Positions 44,397 through 53,758 of a stretch of DNA of 64,000 nucleotides are shown here, in pieces. The first letter of the stretch is position 1, and each line of letters opens with the position of its first letter. Position numbers and translations under genes: made by a program. The notes under the pieces are model-generated. The model searched no databases. It was given only the letters and a program-made list of their open reading frames with translations, and was not told the origin of the DNA. The DNA is from Adiantum capillus-veneris (lineage: Eukaryota; Streptophyta; Polypodiopsida; Polypodiales; Pteridaceae), in assembly GCA_014529385.2 (NCBI GenBank), contig CM043942.1, positions 22,118,991 through 22,182,990 on the forward strand. Reading direction: 5' to 3'.

Positions 44397-45582
44397 AGAA
44401 ATTTTTCCCTTTGCAGTACTGAACTATTGAGTTGTGACTGGGATGCAAAATTTCTCACCAAATCAAGAGATTTATAAACATAAAAAATTACAATTTGTTC
44501 ACCAAATTTACCAAATTGTATTCCCTCTTGCAAGTATGTTTTGACCTCTGCTACTGGGCTACTGAACTTCTTTCTTTTGAGTTTCAAAGAAGACTTAGGG
44601 GAAAACATTGTAGTAGCATTAGCTTTCAATGCAGGCTTGGGAGTTTCAATGAAAGAATCCAGATCAGTTTCAAAATGATCACCCAAATTTCTCCATAGAT
44701 CTTCCTCCTCCTGTTCTGTTGGGGTAGATTTCCTGTCTTGCTCCCGAGGATCTGCTACCTTCTTCTTTTTGTCCTTTGCCTGAGAACTGCCCGCTTCATT
44801 GTCTTTGTTTCCCTCAAGATGACCTCCAAATATATAAACTTTTGGGGAAATTGTACCTAAGGTTGTCATACTCATTGCATGGATTTGTAAAGCAATCAAG
44901 AATGATCCAATCTTGGTAGACCTATCCTTCCTTTTTTTCTTCTGAAAAAATTATGAACTAAGCCTTTGAAAAAGTAAATTTTCCCAACCAATTGTTCTGC
45001 CACACTCTGCAGCATGCAAGAGTGCAAAATTCTCCGTTGAAATATATTCCAACTTGACAAGACCTTCTCTAAAAACCATTTCAGTTGTTGAAATCTGAAA
45101 GGATTCTGAAGTTTGTTGATGGGATAATATCCTCTTTCACCCTGAGCCGGACCAAATTCTTTGTTCATCAGGGCCTCAGAAGCTCTGCCAACTGAATTAT
45201 CTTCCTCCAAATGAAGATGAAAAACTGTAGAGAAAAATTCAAGACTCAGCCAATATTTACCAAAGATATTCCCCTTGGTGTCTTGTACATGACCAAGCAA
45301 GGTCATAAGAGAATCATTGTTCCTTTAGTGTTTCCATGGAAGTCTTGCAAAAATTGAAGAAGGTTAATCTTCTGTAACCACTCCTGAAGTGCCAACACGG
45401 ACAAGTCAAGCTCTTGTCTCATCTCTAAGAAGGTGTAGTTAATTGGACGAGTGTCCACTTCCAAAGGAGTTGAAAGTTCTTCATTAATTACAACATCCTC
45501 AGCCGCAATAGCCTGAGCTCTGTACAAAGATTTCCTTGCTGACTGTCGCGTCCTTGGACCAGTGTGCTCTTCAGATTCTTGA
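44397..45582 (-). mobile_element. 1.2-kb insertion in the gypsy-2 3' LTR carrying an unrecognised coding fragment
   Basis: The 5' LTR has no equivalent of this segment, so it was inserted after the element arrived. On the minus strand it reads as one protein in three overlapping pieces (45527-45303, 45306-44896, 44899 to about 44400). It starts near a basic GPRTRQSARKSLYRAQ, then has INYTFLEMRQELDLSVLALQ, GKYWLSLEFFSTVFHL and a Lys-rich, charged end. No known domain is apparent to me. A short CTAG word on both sides could be a target duplication, but that is weak. Confidence 0.5.
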
Positions 45583-45837
45583 CTAGGGATAGTGTACTTT
45601 TAGTCAGATATACTTTGTATCCATTCTTTCTAAACTCTGAATTGGAATTTGAATCTGAACACTAATTCTAGTCATTTAGTTTGTCTCTCTCCTCAGCAAA
45701 TGTATTTCAGCTCATGTAACTGTTCCAGTTCAGTTTCTATCTTCTCCTCCAGTTCTACTAATTGAACTAATGAATCACCAATAGCTGTAAATTCTAACAC
45801 TGGAATCAGCTATCTAAAGAGATGAACTCCAATTCCA
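45583..45837 (+). repeat. gypsy-2 3' LTR, second part
   Basis: It matches 37514-37762 (GTCAGATATACTTTGTATCC, CTATCTTCTCCTCCAGTT, GAACTAATGAATCACCA) and ends CAATTCCA. Confidence 0.85.
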
Positions 45838-46557
45838 ACCTTCCTCATTAATTTTGTAGGGTCTCTTTTTGACTCAAGCACCTTAGCCCCCATGCATGGG
45901 AAGCTTCTCAAGCACCTTCCTTATTAAGTTTGTAGGGTCTCTTTTTGACTCAAGCACCTTACCCCCCATGCATGGGAAGCCCTCATAAAGTTTGTAGGGT
46001 CTCTTTTTGACTCAAGCACCTTACCCCCCATGCATGGGAAGCTTCAAGCACCTCAAGTAACTTAGTCATCAAGCACGAAAAGCACCTTAGTCATCAAGCA
46101 CGCACCTTAGTCATCAAGTACGACAAGCACCTCAAGCTTAGGTCGGGTTCCCACCTCAAGCTCAACCCTAGCTTGCCTAAGGTCAAAGGACTTTTAACAC
46201 TAACCATTGGAGGTCTTTAATGAAGCTAACCCTAAGGTCTTTTAAGATCCATCAGATGGACATTGCTCTTTGATAAACTACCTCGTTTTGGACCCCTATT
46301 GAGATGTAACCATCTCTCCTCTTGGTCCCCGGCTGAGGTAAGTCTAGAAGCACTTATTGCACATTGCTCTTTGATGGACCATGTCCTTTTGGACCCCTAT
46401 TGAGATGCAACCATCTCTCATTTTGGTCTAGTGTTGAGATAGGTCTAGAAGCACATGTCTCTATTCTAACTCTTGTTCCCGTTTATTCTCCCACATTAAA
46501 TGATCAGTTTAATATGAGAAAATTATTTGGTAAAGTTATACATTATATTTTTTGACA
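45838..46557 (-). repeat. Solo LTR of the gypsy-1 family, right piece
   Basis: It continues 36123-37226 after the gypsy-2 insertion. It contains three tandem units starting TTTGTAGGGTCTCTTTTTGA at 45853, 45929 and 45991, three units of CACCTTAGTCATCAAGCACG type near 46060-46130, and a duplicated segment of about 104 bases from near 46262. It ends CATTAAATGATCAGTTTAAT...TTTTTTGACA, followed by CTTTA. Confidence 0.85.
45853..46045. repeat. Tandem repeat array inside the solo LTR (3 units of about 62-76 bp)
   Basis: The units share TTTGTAGGGTCTCTTTTTGA, CTCAAGCACCTTA.CCCCCA and TGCATGGGAAGC. Spacing is 76 and then 62 bases. The gypsy-2 insertion point lies in the unit before the first one. Confidence 0.85.
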
Positions 46558-47314
46558 CTTTACCACCTCGGTAAACTGCCCACTTACCTTGTTTACGGGC
46601 TTCATGTACCTTCTTGAGCTCACTTGCTTTGGCTTTGAGTTGGTTTGTGGTTAATTCTTTGGTGATCCATAACGTTGTTCCCTTGAAGAGACGGGATTGG
46701 CATAGTAGCTTTTTCCAGTCTTCTTTGTCCTTGAAGGTGAGAATCCAATGCTCCGGTGGCACATGCTTGTGTGTGTCATTGATCTAGGAAATGGTTTCAG
46801 GCTCGATGTTGACAGGTTGAAGAATGTCATTGAGCTGGTGATTGCCTCTTCGAGAGTGTCCTCGCTGTGCACCAAGGTGCATGAAGTCCTCCAATCCTGA
46901 CCTTGAGGCCAAGGGATTCTTGTAGTTTGCATTCTTGTAAAAGTGCTTGTATCTTGGTGTGGATCTTCTTGTGTGTTGCTTCATGGGCTTCTTTCACTTC
47001 TTTGACGGTTTTGGAAAGGGACGCTTCAACACCTTTGGCTTTTGCAAGTAGATCCTGGCTCTCTATCTTCGTCTCCTCTAACTTAAGCAAGCATTGTTTG
47101 AGTTGCTCATTCTCTCCAATAAGTTCCTGAATCTGAGCTCCAAGAGCGGTAATCCTTGCTTCTTGATGAGTGGCGGGATCCTTGTTAGGTGCAACTGCCA
47201 CACAAGGAAACTCTTGCGTGTGCTGGTCATTGGTGTGCTAAAAGAGGCCATTAGATCTTTGGAACTTCTCGACTCTGTTGTGTGAGCATGCCCGACTATG
47301 GGAACCAAGCTCAA
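46558..47314 (-). pseudogene. ORF1-like gene of ORF1-only LINE copy B, 5' part
   Basis: It is homologous to the 33615-34442 protein: a coiled-coil start (APNKDPATHQ, LGAQIQELIGENEQLKQCLL, VKEVKEAHEAT), then LKVRIGGLHAPW, ILTFKDKEDWKKLLCQS, and WITKELT followed by GKWAVYRGGK. It breaks off at the solo LTR insertion, and the last codons (KAIIEEF) are at 36122 and below. Frameshifts near 46830 and near the start make it a pseudogene. Confidence 0.8.
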
Positions 47315-47417
47315 ACTTTGGATAATGGTGCTTTCTTGACTGTGTTGTGTGAGCGGGCCCGATTATGGGAACCAAGCTCAAGCTTGGTTGATAGTGCTTA
47401 AAGGAAAATAAGCACAA

Positions 47418-47420
<3 letters not shown>
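47315..47420. other. 5' edge of LINE copy B
   Basis: Short non-coding spacer between the ORF1-like gene and the GA tail of the autonomous LINE. It has two copies of a TTGTGTGAGC.(T/G)GCCCGA-type word. Confidence 0.4.
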
Positions 47421-47510
<90 letters not shown>

Positions 47511-47526
47511 TAGATAGATAGATAGA
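47421..47526 (-). repeat. (GA)n(GATA)n tail of the autonomous LINE
   Basis: On the minus strand the LINE 3' end reads ATAATAAAATC, then TATC repeats, then (TC)43. There is no poly(A). It is the same composite tail as at 34585-34640. Confidence 0.92.
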
Positions 47527-47558
47527 TTTTATTATCGTCCTCGGAGGTCAAATATGAC

Positions 47559-50500
47559 CTATGGGACCAAAGTTACATGTGATGTAGTATGTGTATGGCT
47601 GATGAGTGACTCTCGATGCTCCAAAATTGTAGTGATGAGAGTCGCAATGGAGAGCCCACACTTTGGTTGGGAGAGGAAAGTGTGTAGGTCTAAGTTATGG
47701 CTGAGAATGTGAGAGAAGCAAGTTCGGATGTGATCAAAAGCTGAGCACTCTAGTAGTGTGTGGTACTCAGACTCTCTAACTTGCAGTGAGCATAATGTGC
47801 ACAATCGATTTGACTCTTCTCCATTGCCCCAACTCCCTATCTCGCATCGAAGGAAATGGGAGCTAAGCCGAATTGCTGCGATAGTGCGTATCGCGGACAA
47901 GGGAATAGGCTCAAGCATGTAAGTGCGAGTACGGTGTCCTCTCTCAGCGAAGAACATGGTTTTGTAGTTGGGGGCAATATAGGTGGTGTAATGTATGAAG
48001 CGTGACCCACCGAATTTCTCCCAAGCCGTAATACATTGGCGTTGTAGAAAAGATTCATTCACTTGAGAGTCAATTGAAGCATCATGTAGCAAGTGTAATG
48101 CATCCCATCTCCCAAACCACTTCTTTATGTCTTGCATCCATCCTGTGCTCAAGATCTTGCTTTTATGCGTCTTTTGAACTTGTTTGCTTGCTTCCCATGC
48201 AATTGTAGGAAGTCGATGTGAGGGGTTTTGACGCATCTTTATCATGTACTCCACAACCCTTTCCATGCCCATAACCTCAATTGGAAGAGATCCCGACTCA
48301 AGAAGTAGGAGCATATATGGTGTTTGTGTCTTAACTTGGAGAAAGTTTCTAAGAAAACGCTTTTGGACATTCTCAAACTCTTTCCAAGTAGACTTTGAGA
48401 TGCTCCCGCCCCACACTTCAACTCCATAAAGAAGAACCGGTGTCACCAATGCATCAAAAAGATACTTCTTGAGAACCCAACACTTGATGTTTCCCGCATT
48501 ACACATGTTCTCAAATGCATAATATGCTCTCTTTCCCGCTTCCAAACGACGCATAGCACATTCATGCCACTTGTGATTGGATGGAACCTCAAGGCCAAGG
48601 TACTTAAAGCTCTCAACAACTTCAAGTGTCTCGTTGTTGTACACAATGCATGGCTTCTCCTTATGGTTGGTTTTCACAAGCATAACCTTTGTTTTGGATT
48701 CATTTACAATCAGCCCACTATGCAAGCAAAAGTTCTCAAGGACAACCATAAGCTTTTGTGCATCTTCTAAAGTGTGTGCTAGAAGCACTACATCATCCGC
48801 ATACAACAAAAGCATGATTACCGCATTGCAAATAGTGACCTCTTCAATGCCTTCTTCTTGCATAAAGTCAAGTACCATTTGTTCCAATTGATCGATGCAT
48901 AGACCAAAGAGAGTTGGTGACAATGGACATTCTTGTTTAACCCCAATAGTGCTTACAAAAATTTCTGAAATTTCTCTTCCCATGCGCAATTGACAAATCA
49001 CCTTCCCATAGATTCGAGAAACCGCAAGCATAAACTCACTTGGCACTTGGAGTTCTTCCATCCTTCTCCACAAATTGTTACGTGGAATCATATCAAAGGC
49101 TTTCTTAAAGTCCACAAAACAACAATACAATAGCTTGCCTTTCAACCGACTTTCCTCCATGAGAACACGAAGAGTGACAAGATGATCAATGGTGCTATGG
49201 CATCGACGAAAACCCGCTTGTCCCTTTGCATGCTTGTCATTCTCTTCAGCCCAATCACTCAATTTCATCTCCATTATGCACCCAAACAACTTTTCCATAA
49301 GAGACCCAATCATTATAGTCCGGTAGTTGCTTACATTCTTTACATCCCCTCCTTTATGCAAAGGCTTAACCCAATTAGTACTCCAATCATAAGGCATACC
49401 ATGTTGAAGTGCAAGGTTGAACATATCACACATCCACTCATGGGTAAAATCTCCCGTCCATTTGATCATCTCTGGCTTGATACCTTGAAGATCTCCTGCT
49501 TTGCGAGTGGCCAACTTTTCAAGCCCACCGCATACATCCTCAATAGTAAAAAAAGACGGCATACATGGGAGTGAACCATAAAATGGCATTTTTTCAGTAT
49601 TTTCTTGCTCATATAATTGCCTACAATGTGTGTACATATCCACTAGACTCAAGTTACCAAAATTCTCAACCCGCTTGCCTCTCAAGTTTCTCCAAAATCT
49701 TCCACATGCATGTGCCTTTTCTTGGACTTGAAATTCTTGTTGCTTTACTTCCCATCTTCTTCTCTTCTTTTGAATCAATGCCTTGTATGTATGCAAATGA
49801 CTTTGATAGTTGTCTTTGTCCATAGTTGCATCAAGCTTTATCAAGGACTTTCGAGCATCTTGACATTCTTTATCAAACCATCTTTTGCGTGATTTATCTT
49901 TGTTGATACCATGGAGATGATTTATGGCAAAGCATTCTTCCACAAAAGAACAAATAGCTTTCTTGAAAGCTTCCCATTTAGTTTCCAATGGTGCATCACA
50001 TTGAAGCTTTGTCATCCATAATTTTTGCACAACCATTTCAATGTACATTGGTGCACATTTGAAATCCATACATAGTGATAACTTCTCTTTCCTTTGGGTG
50101 AGATTATCATGCTTAGTTGCTTCTCCACATGAAAGATCAATACATAAGGTGCGATGGTCAGATTCCGGGGTCCATTGACCAAACATAAAACTTTTTATGC
50201 AATACATGATGGATTCAGAGAGTAGCATATAGTCAATCACACTATCCCCATTATGTCTTCTACATGTAAATCCATTGGTTCCACTCCACAAAGATACACC
50301 ATTGGCAATGAGCATACCCGTGCTATTACACATGTGTAAAAGTAGCTTTCCATAGTGATCCGGCTCTTTCTCATCCATTGAAGTACGATCATACAAGTGA
50401 ACTTCCTCCAATTCCCTTGAAATGTATGGCATATCAAATTGTTGAGTATCATGTTGCAATGTTTTTGTGCGAGCATCCATATCCCCAAATACAATAACAT

Positions 50501-50942
50501 CACCTTCACCTTTGAAATAAGCAATGTCCTCTTCCAAATCAGAAAATGGTTGATCTCTATCCATGCAAGCATAAAAGGGAGAATCATGATGAGGAATGTA
50601 GCAACCGGCTCTTTTTGGTGTCATAATTTTCAGCCATACATAACGTTTGTACTTGTCATCTTTCACAATTGATACAAAATCTTCCAATCCTTTCTTAACC
50701 ATACATGCTAACCCTCCTTGTCCTCTTCGTTGCTTGAGATTCTTTGACCACATCAATGAATGTACATTGTAATCCTCCAAGCCGTTAATCCTTTGTGTAT
50801 CATGCTCCCAAGTTTCAACAAGAAGTACAACATCGGCTTTGCTTGTTAGTTCATCAATGCCAACCCCCGCATTCCATGGGTATCCATTACAATTCCAAAA
50901 GTATATTTTCAATTGTAACTCGGTCTCATAGGTCACGCATCC
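47559..50942 (-). CDS. LINE ORF2: endonuclease and reverse transcriptase
   Basis: ORF2 nicks target DNA and reverse-transcribes LINE RNA at the nick. Endonuclease (residues about 1-270): FWNCNG, VETWE, GDMDAR, SVIDYMLLS and SDHRTL, with the metal-binding and catalytic residues in place. RT (about 500-780): GQAGFRRCHST, FVDFKKAFD, GVKQECPLSPTLF and YADDVVLLA near 48790-48815. A C-terminal zinc motif CTLCSLQVRESEYHTLLEC is near 47755-47815. The usual Gly in VKQGCPLSP is Glu here, which may weaken RT. The frame is the same as ORF1 and is separated from it by one TAG; no in-frame ATG occurs before about residue 60, inside the endonuclease domain. The stop lies within the conserved 3' terminal sequence. 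Confidence 0.9.
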   Translation of the reverse strand, partial: GCVTYETELQLKIYFWNCNGYPWNAGVGIDELTSKADVVLLVETWEHDTQRINGLEDYNVHSLMWSKNLKQRRGQGGLACMVKKGLEDFVSIVKDDKYKRYVWLKIMTPKRAGCYIPHHDSPFYACMDRDQPFSDLEEDIAYFKGEGDVIVFGDMDARTKTLQHDTQQFDMPYISRELEEVHLYDRTSMDEKEPDHYGKLLLHMCNSTGMLIANGVSLWSGTNGFTCRRHNGDSVIDYMLLSESIMYCIKSFMFGQWTPESDHRTLCIDLSCGEATKHDNLTQRKEKLSLCMDFKCAPMYIEMVVQKLWMTKLQCDAPLETKWEAFKKAICSFVEECFAINHLHGINKDKSRKRWFDKECQDARKSLIKLDATMDKDNYQSHLHTYKALIQKKRRRWEVKQQEFQVQEKAHACGRFWRNLRGKRVENFGNLSLVDMYTHCRQLYEQENTEKMPFYGSLPCMPSFFTIEDVCGGLEKLATRKAGDLQGIKPEMIKWTGDFTHEWMCDMFNLALQHGMPYDWSTNWVKPLHKGGDVKNVSNYRTIMIGSLMEKLFGCIMEMKLSDWAEENDKHAKGQAGFRRCHSTIDHLVTLRVLMEESRLKGKLLYCCFVDFKKAFDMIPRNNLWRRMEELQVPSEFMLAVSRIYGKVICQLRMGREISEIFVSTIGVKQECPLSPTLFGLCIDQLEQMVLDFMQEEGIEEVTICNAVIMLLLYADDVVLLAHTLEDAQKLMVVLENFCLHSGLIVNESKTKVMLVKTNHKEKPCIVYNNETLEVVESFKYLGLEVPSNHKWHECAMRRLEAGKRAYYAFENMCNAGNIKCWVLKKYLFDALVTPVLLYGVEVWGGSISKSTWKEFENVQKRFLRNFLQVKTQTPYMLLLLESGSLPIEVMGMERVVEYMIKMRQNPSHRLPTIAWEASKQVQKTHKSKILSTGWMQDIKKWFGRWDALHLLHDASIDSQVNESFLQRQCITAWEKFGGSRFIHYTTYIAPNYKTMFFAERGHRTRTYMLEPIPLSAIRTIAAIRLSSHFLRCEIGSWGNGEESNRLCTLCSLQVRESEYHTLLECSAFDHIRTCFSHILSHNLDLHTFLSQPKCGLSIATLITTILEHRESLISHTHTTSHVTLVP

Positions 50943-51893
50943 CTATTTGCTTGAGAGACTTGCCTCCTCCTTGGGCACATTTTCTTCATGAGAGATCTCC
51001 TTGTTTTTATTATTCTTTTCCTCATATGCCTTGCGATGCATATTTTGTTGCTTAATAGTGCGATCTTCACATACAAAACATTTTGTATCCCTCAAATAGA
51101 TCCAACTATTATCAAGGATAATCTTTCGCTTGGTCTCATCCGGCATGGTGCATACAATTGGCCGTTCTCCCGAGCGAGAAGCTCCTTGCTTCCCCACTCT
51201 ATGTGCTCCATAGACCATAACTCCGGACATGCCAAAGTGGGTTTTGAAGAAATCTTCAATAACAATGGCAAGAGAAGGAGGTGTCTCTAACTTCTCTTCG
51301 GGAATTCCACGAATAACAATGTTCTTGGAACGTCGCTCCCGTTCCTTCAACTCCTCCACATCCACATTCTCAACATTCTTTGTTTGAACCATAGCTTGCA
51401 TGAGTGAGGAATTAGAAACCACATTGCTACCACATACATTAGCCCAAGACTTGTTTGTGCATACATTTTTCACGTCGCATACATCCCGGCTCATAGTGTC
51501 AAATTTCTCCTCTTTCAATACATGGTCATGCTCTACTTTGCACATCTGCTCCTTCAAAGCATTCAAGTCCACAAGAGAGCGTTTACATTCTTTGACTTCC
51601 TCTTCAAGTTGCATCAAACGTGTTGTTTGCATCTCAAGTGTCCTCTTGAGATTCTCATTCTCAACCACAAGTACCCTTAGTGTGCCATTCTCCATTGCAA
51701 GTGCTCGTAAGTCTTCGCCTTGTTTGTTTACGGTCTCTCGCAATGATACCAAGTACGCCATGATCATGGTTTTCGATGTCGTTGGTTGGGTGGTTGTGTT
51801 GCTATCTCCACACTTAGGAGATTTTGGATCATTTTCCACAATGGTTGTGGACCTTGTTGAAGAAGAAGAACCCTTACGAGTGCCGGAAGACAT
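50943..51893 (-). CDS. LINE ORF1: coiled-coil RNA-binding protein (316 codons)
   Basis: Likely an ORF1p-type nucleic-acid chaperone. ATG 51893 starts a Ser/Thr-rich head (MSSGTRKGSSSS). Residues about 50-115 form a coiled coil (ETVNKQGEDLRALAMENGTL, then LMQLEEEVKECKRSLVDL). From about 185 a domain reads RRSKNIVIRGIPEEKLE, IEDFFKTHFG, VMVYGAHRVGK and KRKIILDNSWIYL, the pattern of L1-type ORF1 core domains. The end is basic, then acidic (RKAYEEKNNKNKEI). It is fully open and ends with AAA TAG, followed in the same frame by ORF2. Confidence 0.82.
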   Translation of the reverse strand: MSSGTRKGSSSSTRSTTIVENDPKSPKCGDSNTTTQPTTSKTMIMAYLVSLRETVNKQGEDLRALAMENGTLRVLVVENENLKRTLEMQTTRLMQLEEEVKECKRSLVDLNALKEQMCKVEHDHVLKEEKFDTMSRDVCDVKNVCTNKSWANVCGSNVVSNSSLMQAMVQTKNVENVDVEELKERERRSKNIVIRGIPEEKLETPPSLAIVIEDFFKTHFGMSGVMVYGAHRVGKQGASRSGERPIVCTMPDETKRKIILDNSWIYLRDTKCFVCEDRTIKQQNMHRKAYEEKNNKNKEISHEENVPKEEASLSSK

Positions 51894-52223
<330 letters not shown>

Positions 52224-52389
52224 CCTTTCTCTCTCTTGTTGCACACTTCCTGAGCTCCCTCTCCCTCCCCTTCGTATTGCATCTTCTTGCCATTTTGTCT
52301 TGCTTCTCCTTGGTGCCCAAAGGAAAAAAAAACACACACACATAGACTCAACCCAAGCGTCATCATTTACAAACCATTTGCCCATGCAC

Positions 52390-52391
<2 letters not shown>

Positions 52392-52459
<68 letters not shown>
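52392..52459. repeat. (GA)34 microsatellite
   Basis: A pure GA run. ORFs spanning this tract and the one at 52122 are repeat readings. Confidence 0.95.
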
Positions 52460-52462
<3 letters not shown>

Positions 52463-53095
52463 ATCTCGATAGATTCTCCTCTTCCCACCTTTTCTGATAT
52501 TGTGCATCCCCTACCTAATGGCTACTCGGTCTACTTTCAAAAAGGCTATTAATTAGTTTTGCAGTTTTGTAGATTCAGATGGACTCTATAAATCCTAAAG
52601 CAATGAAAAAAGGGGCTATCGCCATCATCCACCTGTGTAGTCCTTGCCTCTACGCAATCCCCCCTCGCCTCTGATCCCTCCTCCTACCGCCGCTGCGTAG
52701 TCGTGCCTTGTAGGCACCTTCCGATGGGATTGCAACAGAGAAACACGATGCAACAATGCCATCTCTCGCCATGATCCAAAATCACCAACACAAATTAGTA
52801 GAGAGAGGGACTCCTTATTGCTTCGCAAGCCATCATAGGAGCTAAAATCTATAGGTCCTCCCTCCTAGGTCTCCTTAATCATCTGCTCTACTCTCTTGAA
52901 GCACTTGAAATGAGAGTTGGAGCCCCAAGGGTTATCGCTCAATTTATAAGCTTTGTTGTGTAGATGAAATTAGCTACAAATCATCTTGCTTGATAAACCA
53001 CTTCCCTTTTAGGCAATGGTAGCCCTACTCTTGCAATGTTGACAACATGCAGAGTATCATCTGTGCCATGCTCTTGATGAAAAATCCCTCCCTCC

Positions 53096-53132
<37 letters not shown>

Positions 53133-53148
53133 TCGCACCCTACACCTT
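52460..53148. other. No gene seen
   Basis: Non-coding DNA with a (TC)n tract at about 53091-53134. I see no recognisable element. Confidence 0.55.
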
Positions 53149-53472
53149 TGTTGAGATGCCGAGCTCTACATTTTGAGCTGGCATCCACTACGGGTCTTGG
53201 CCGCTTACGACATTTACTCACTGGCGTGTTAGGTGACCAACACAAAGGATCTCTGCCAGTGATTCTACACCTGGACTACACTTATAGTGCCAACCTAGTA
53301 CGCTTCTAGCGAGTTCACACTTAGTAACCGCATGTACATATGTGCTACTTTTCAGCTTTAGCACTTAGTCATTTTGTACTCTCTTTTCTAAGCGTAGAAG
53401 AAGAAGAATCTTTCCATCTCTGTGTGCTTTGTGCTTGTCTTGTGTAGCTCTCTTGCATCCTCATTCTTTACA
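53149..53472 (+). repeat. copia-3 5' LTR
   Basis: About 324 bases starting TGTTGAGATGCC and ending TTCTTTACA, immediately before the primer site. The start is inferred from the TG...CA rule and typical copia LTR starts; the 3' LTR is outside the window. Confidence 0.7.
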
Positions 53473-53484
53473 TGGTATCAGAGC
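53473..53484 (+). other. copia-3 primer binding site (initiator Met tRNA)
   Basis: TGGTATCAGAGC follows the LTR end directly. It is the standard copia primer site. Confidence 0.92.
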
Positions 53485-53758
53485 CTGGTGCAGGCAAGAG
53501 AGACTAAGAGAGCAAGAGCATCACAATCTCTTCGTTCGCAATCCACGACCAAATTTTTTTTGGGGTTTTTCGTACAAGTTTCTGAACAGGTCTCCAAAGT
53601 GCACTACATAGAGATTTACTGTACAAGTACAGTGGTTGTATGTACGCTTGATTGTGGACACTCATTGAGTGTAGAAAGCGTTATAGGTACCACGATAGCA
53701 GGTTCAGCAGATTTGCAGGTTTTTGCAGATTGCAGCTATTTTGTCTTAGTTCTTCAAG

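Larger units (their letters stand above)
37227..45837 (+). mobile_element. gypsy-2: large non-autonomous Ty3/gypsy element
   Basis: LTRs at 37227-37762 and 44112-45837 (the latter split) enclose a gag, a protease and the start of RT, then a long unrecognised coding region in place of RT, RNase H and integrase. Flanks ACTTT and ACCTT suggest a target duplication with one C/T difference. It inserted into the solo LTR of the gypsy-1 family. At least 18 TAG and 3 TGA codons lie in frame, and the LTRs have diverged, so it is old. Confidence 0.85.

Noticed and set aside
45853-46130. Regularly spaced repeats resembling a CRISPR array
   Set aside because: Units are tandem without unique spacers, lie inside an LTR, and the genome is a plant.
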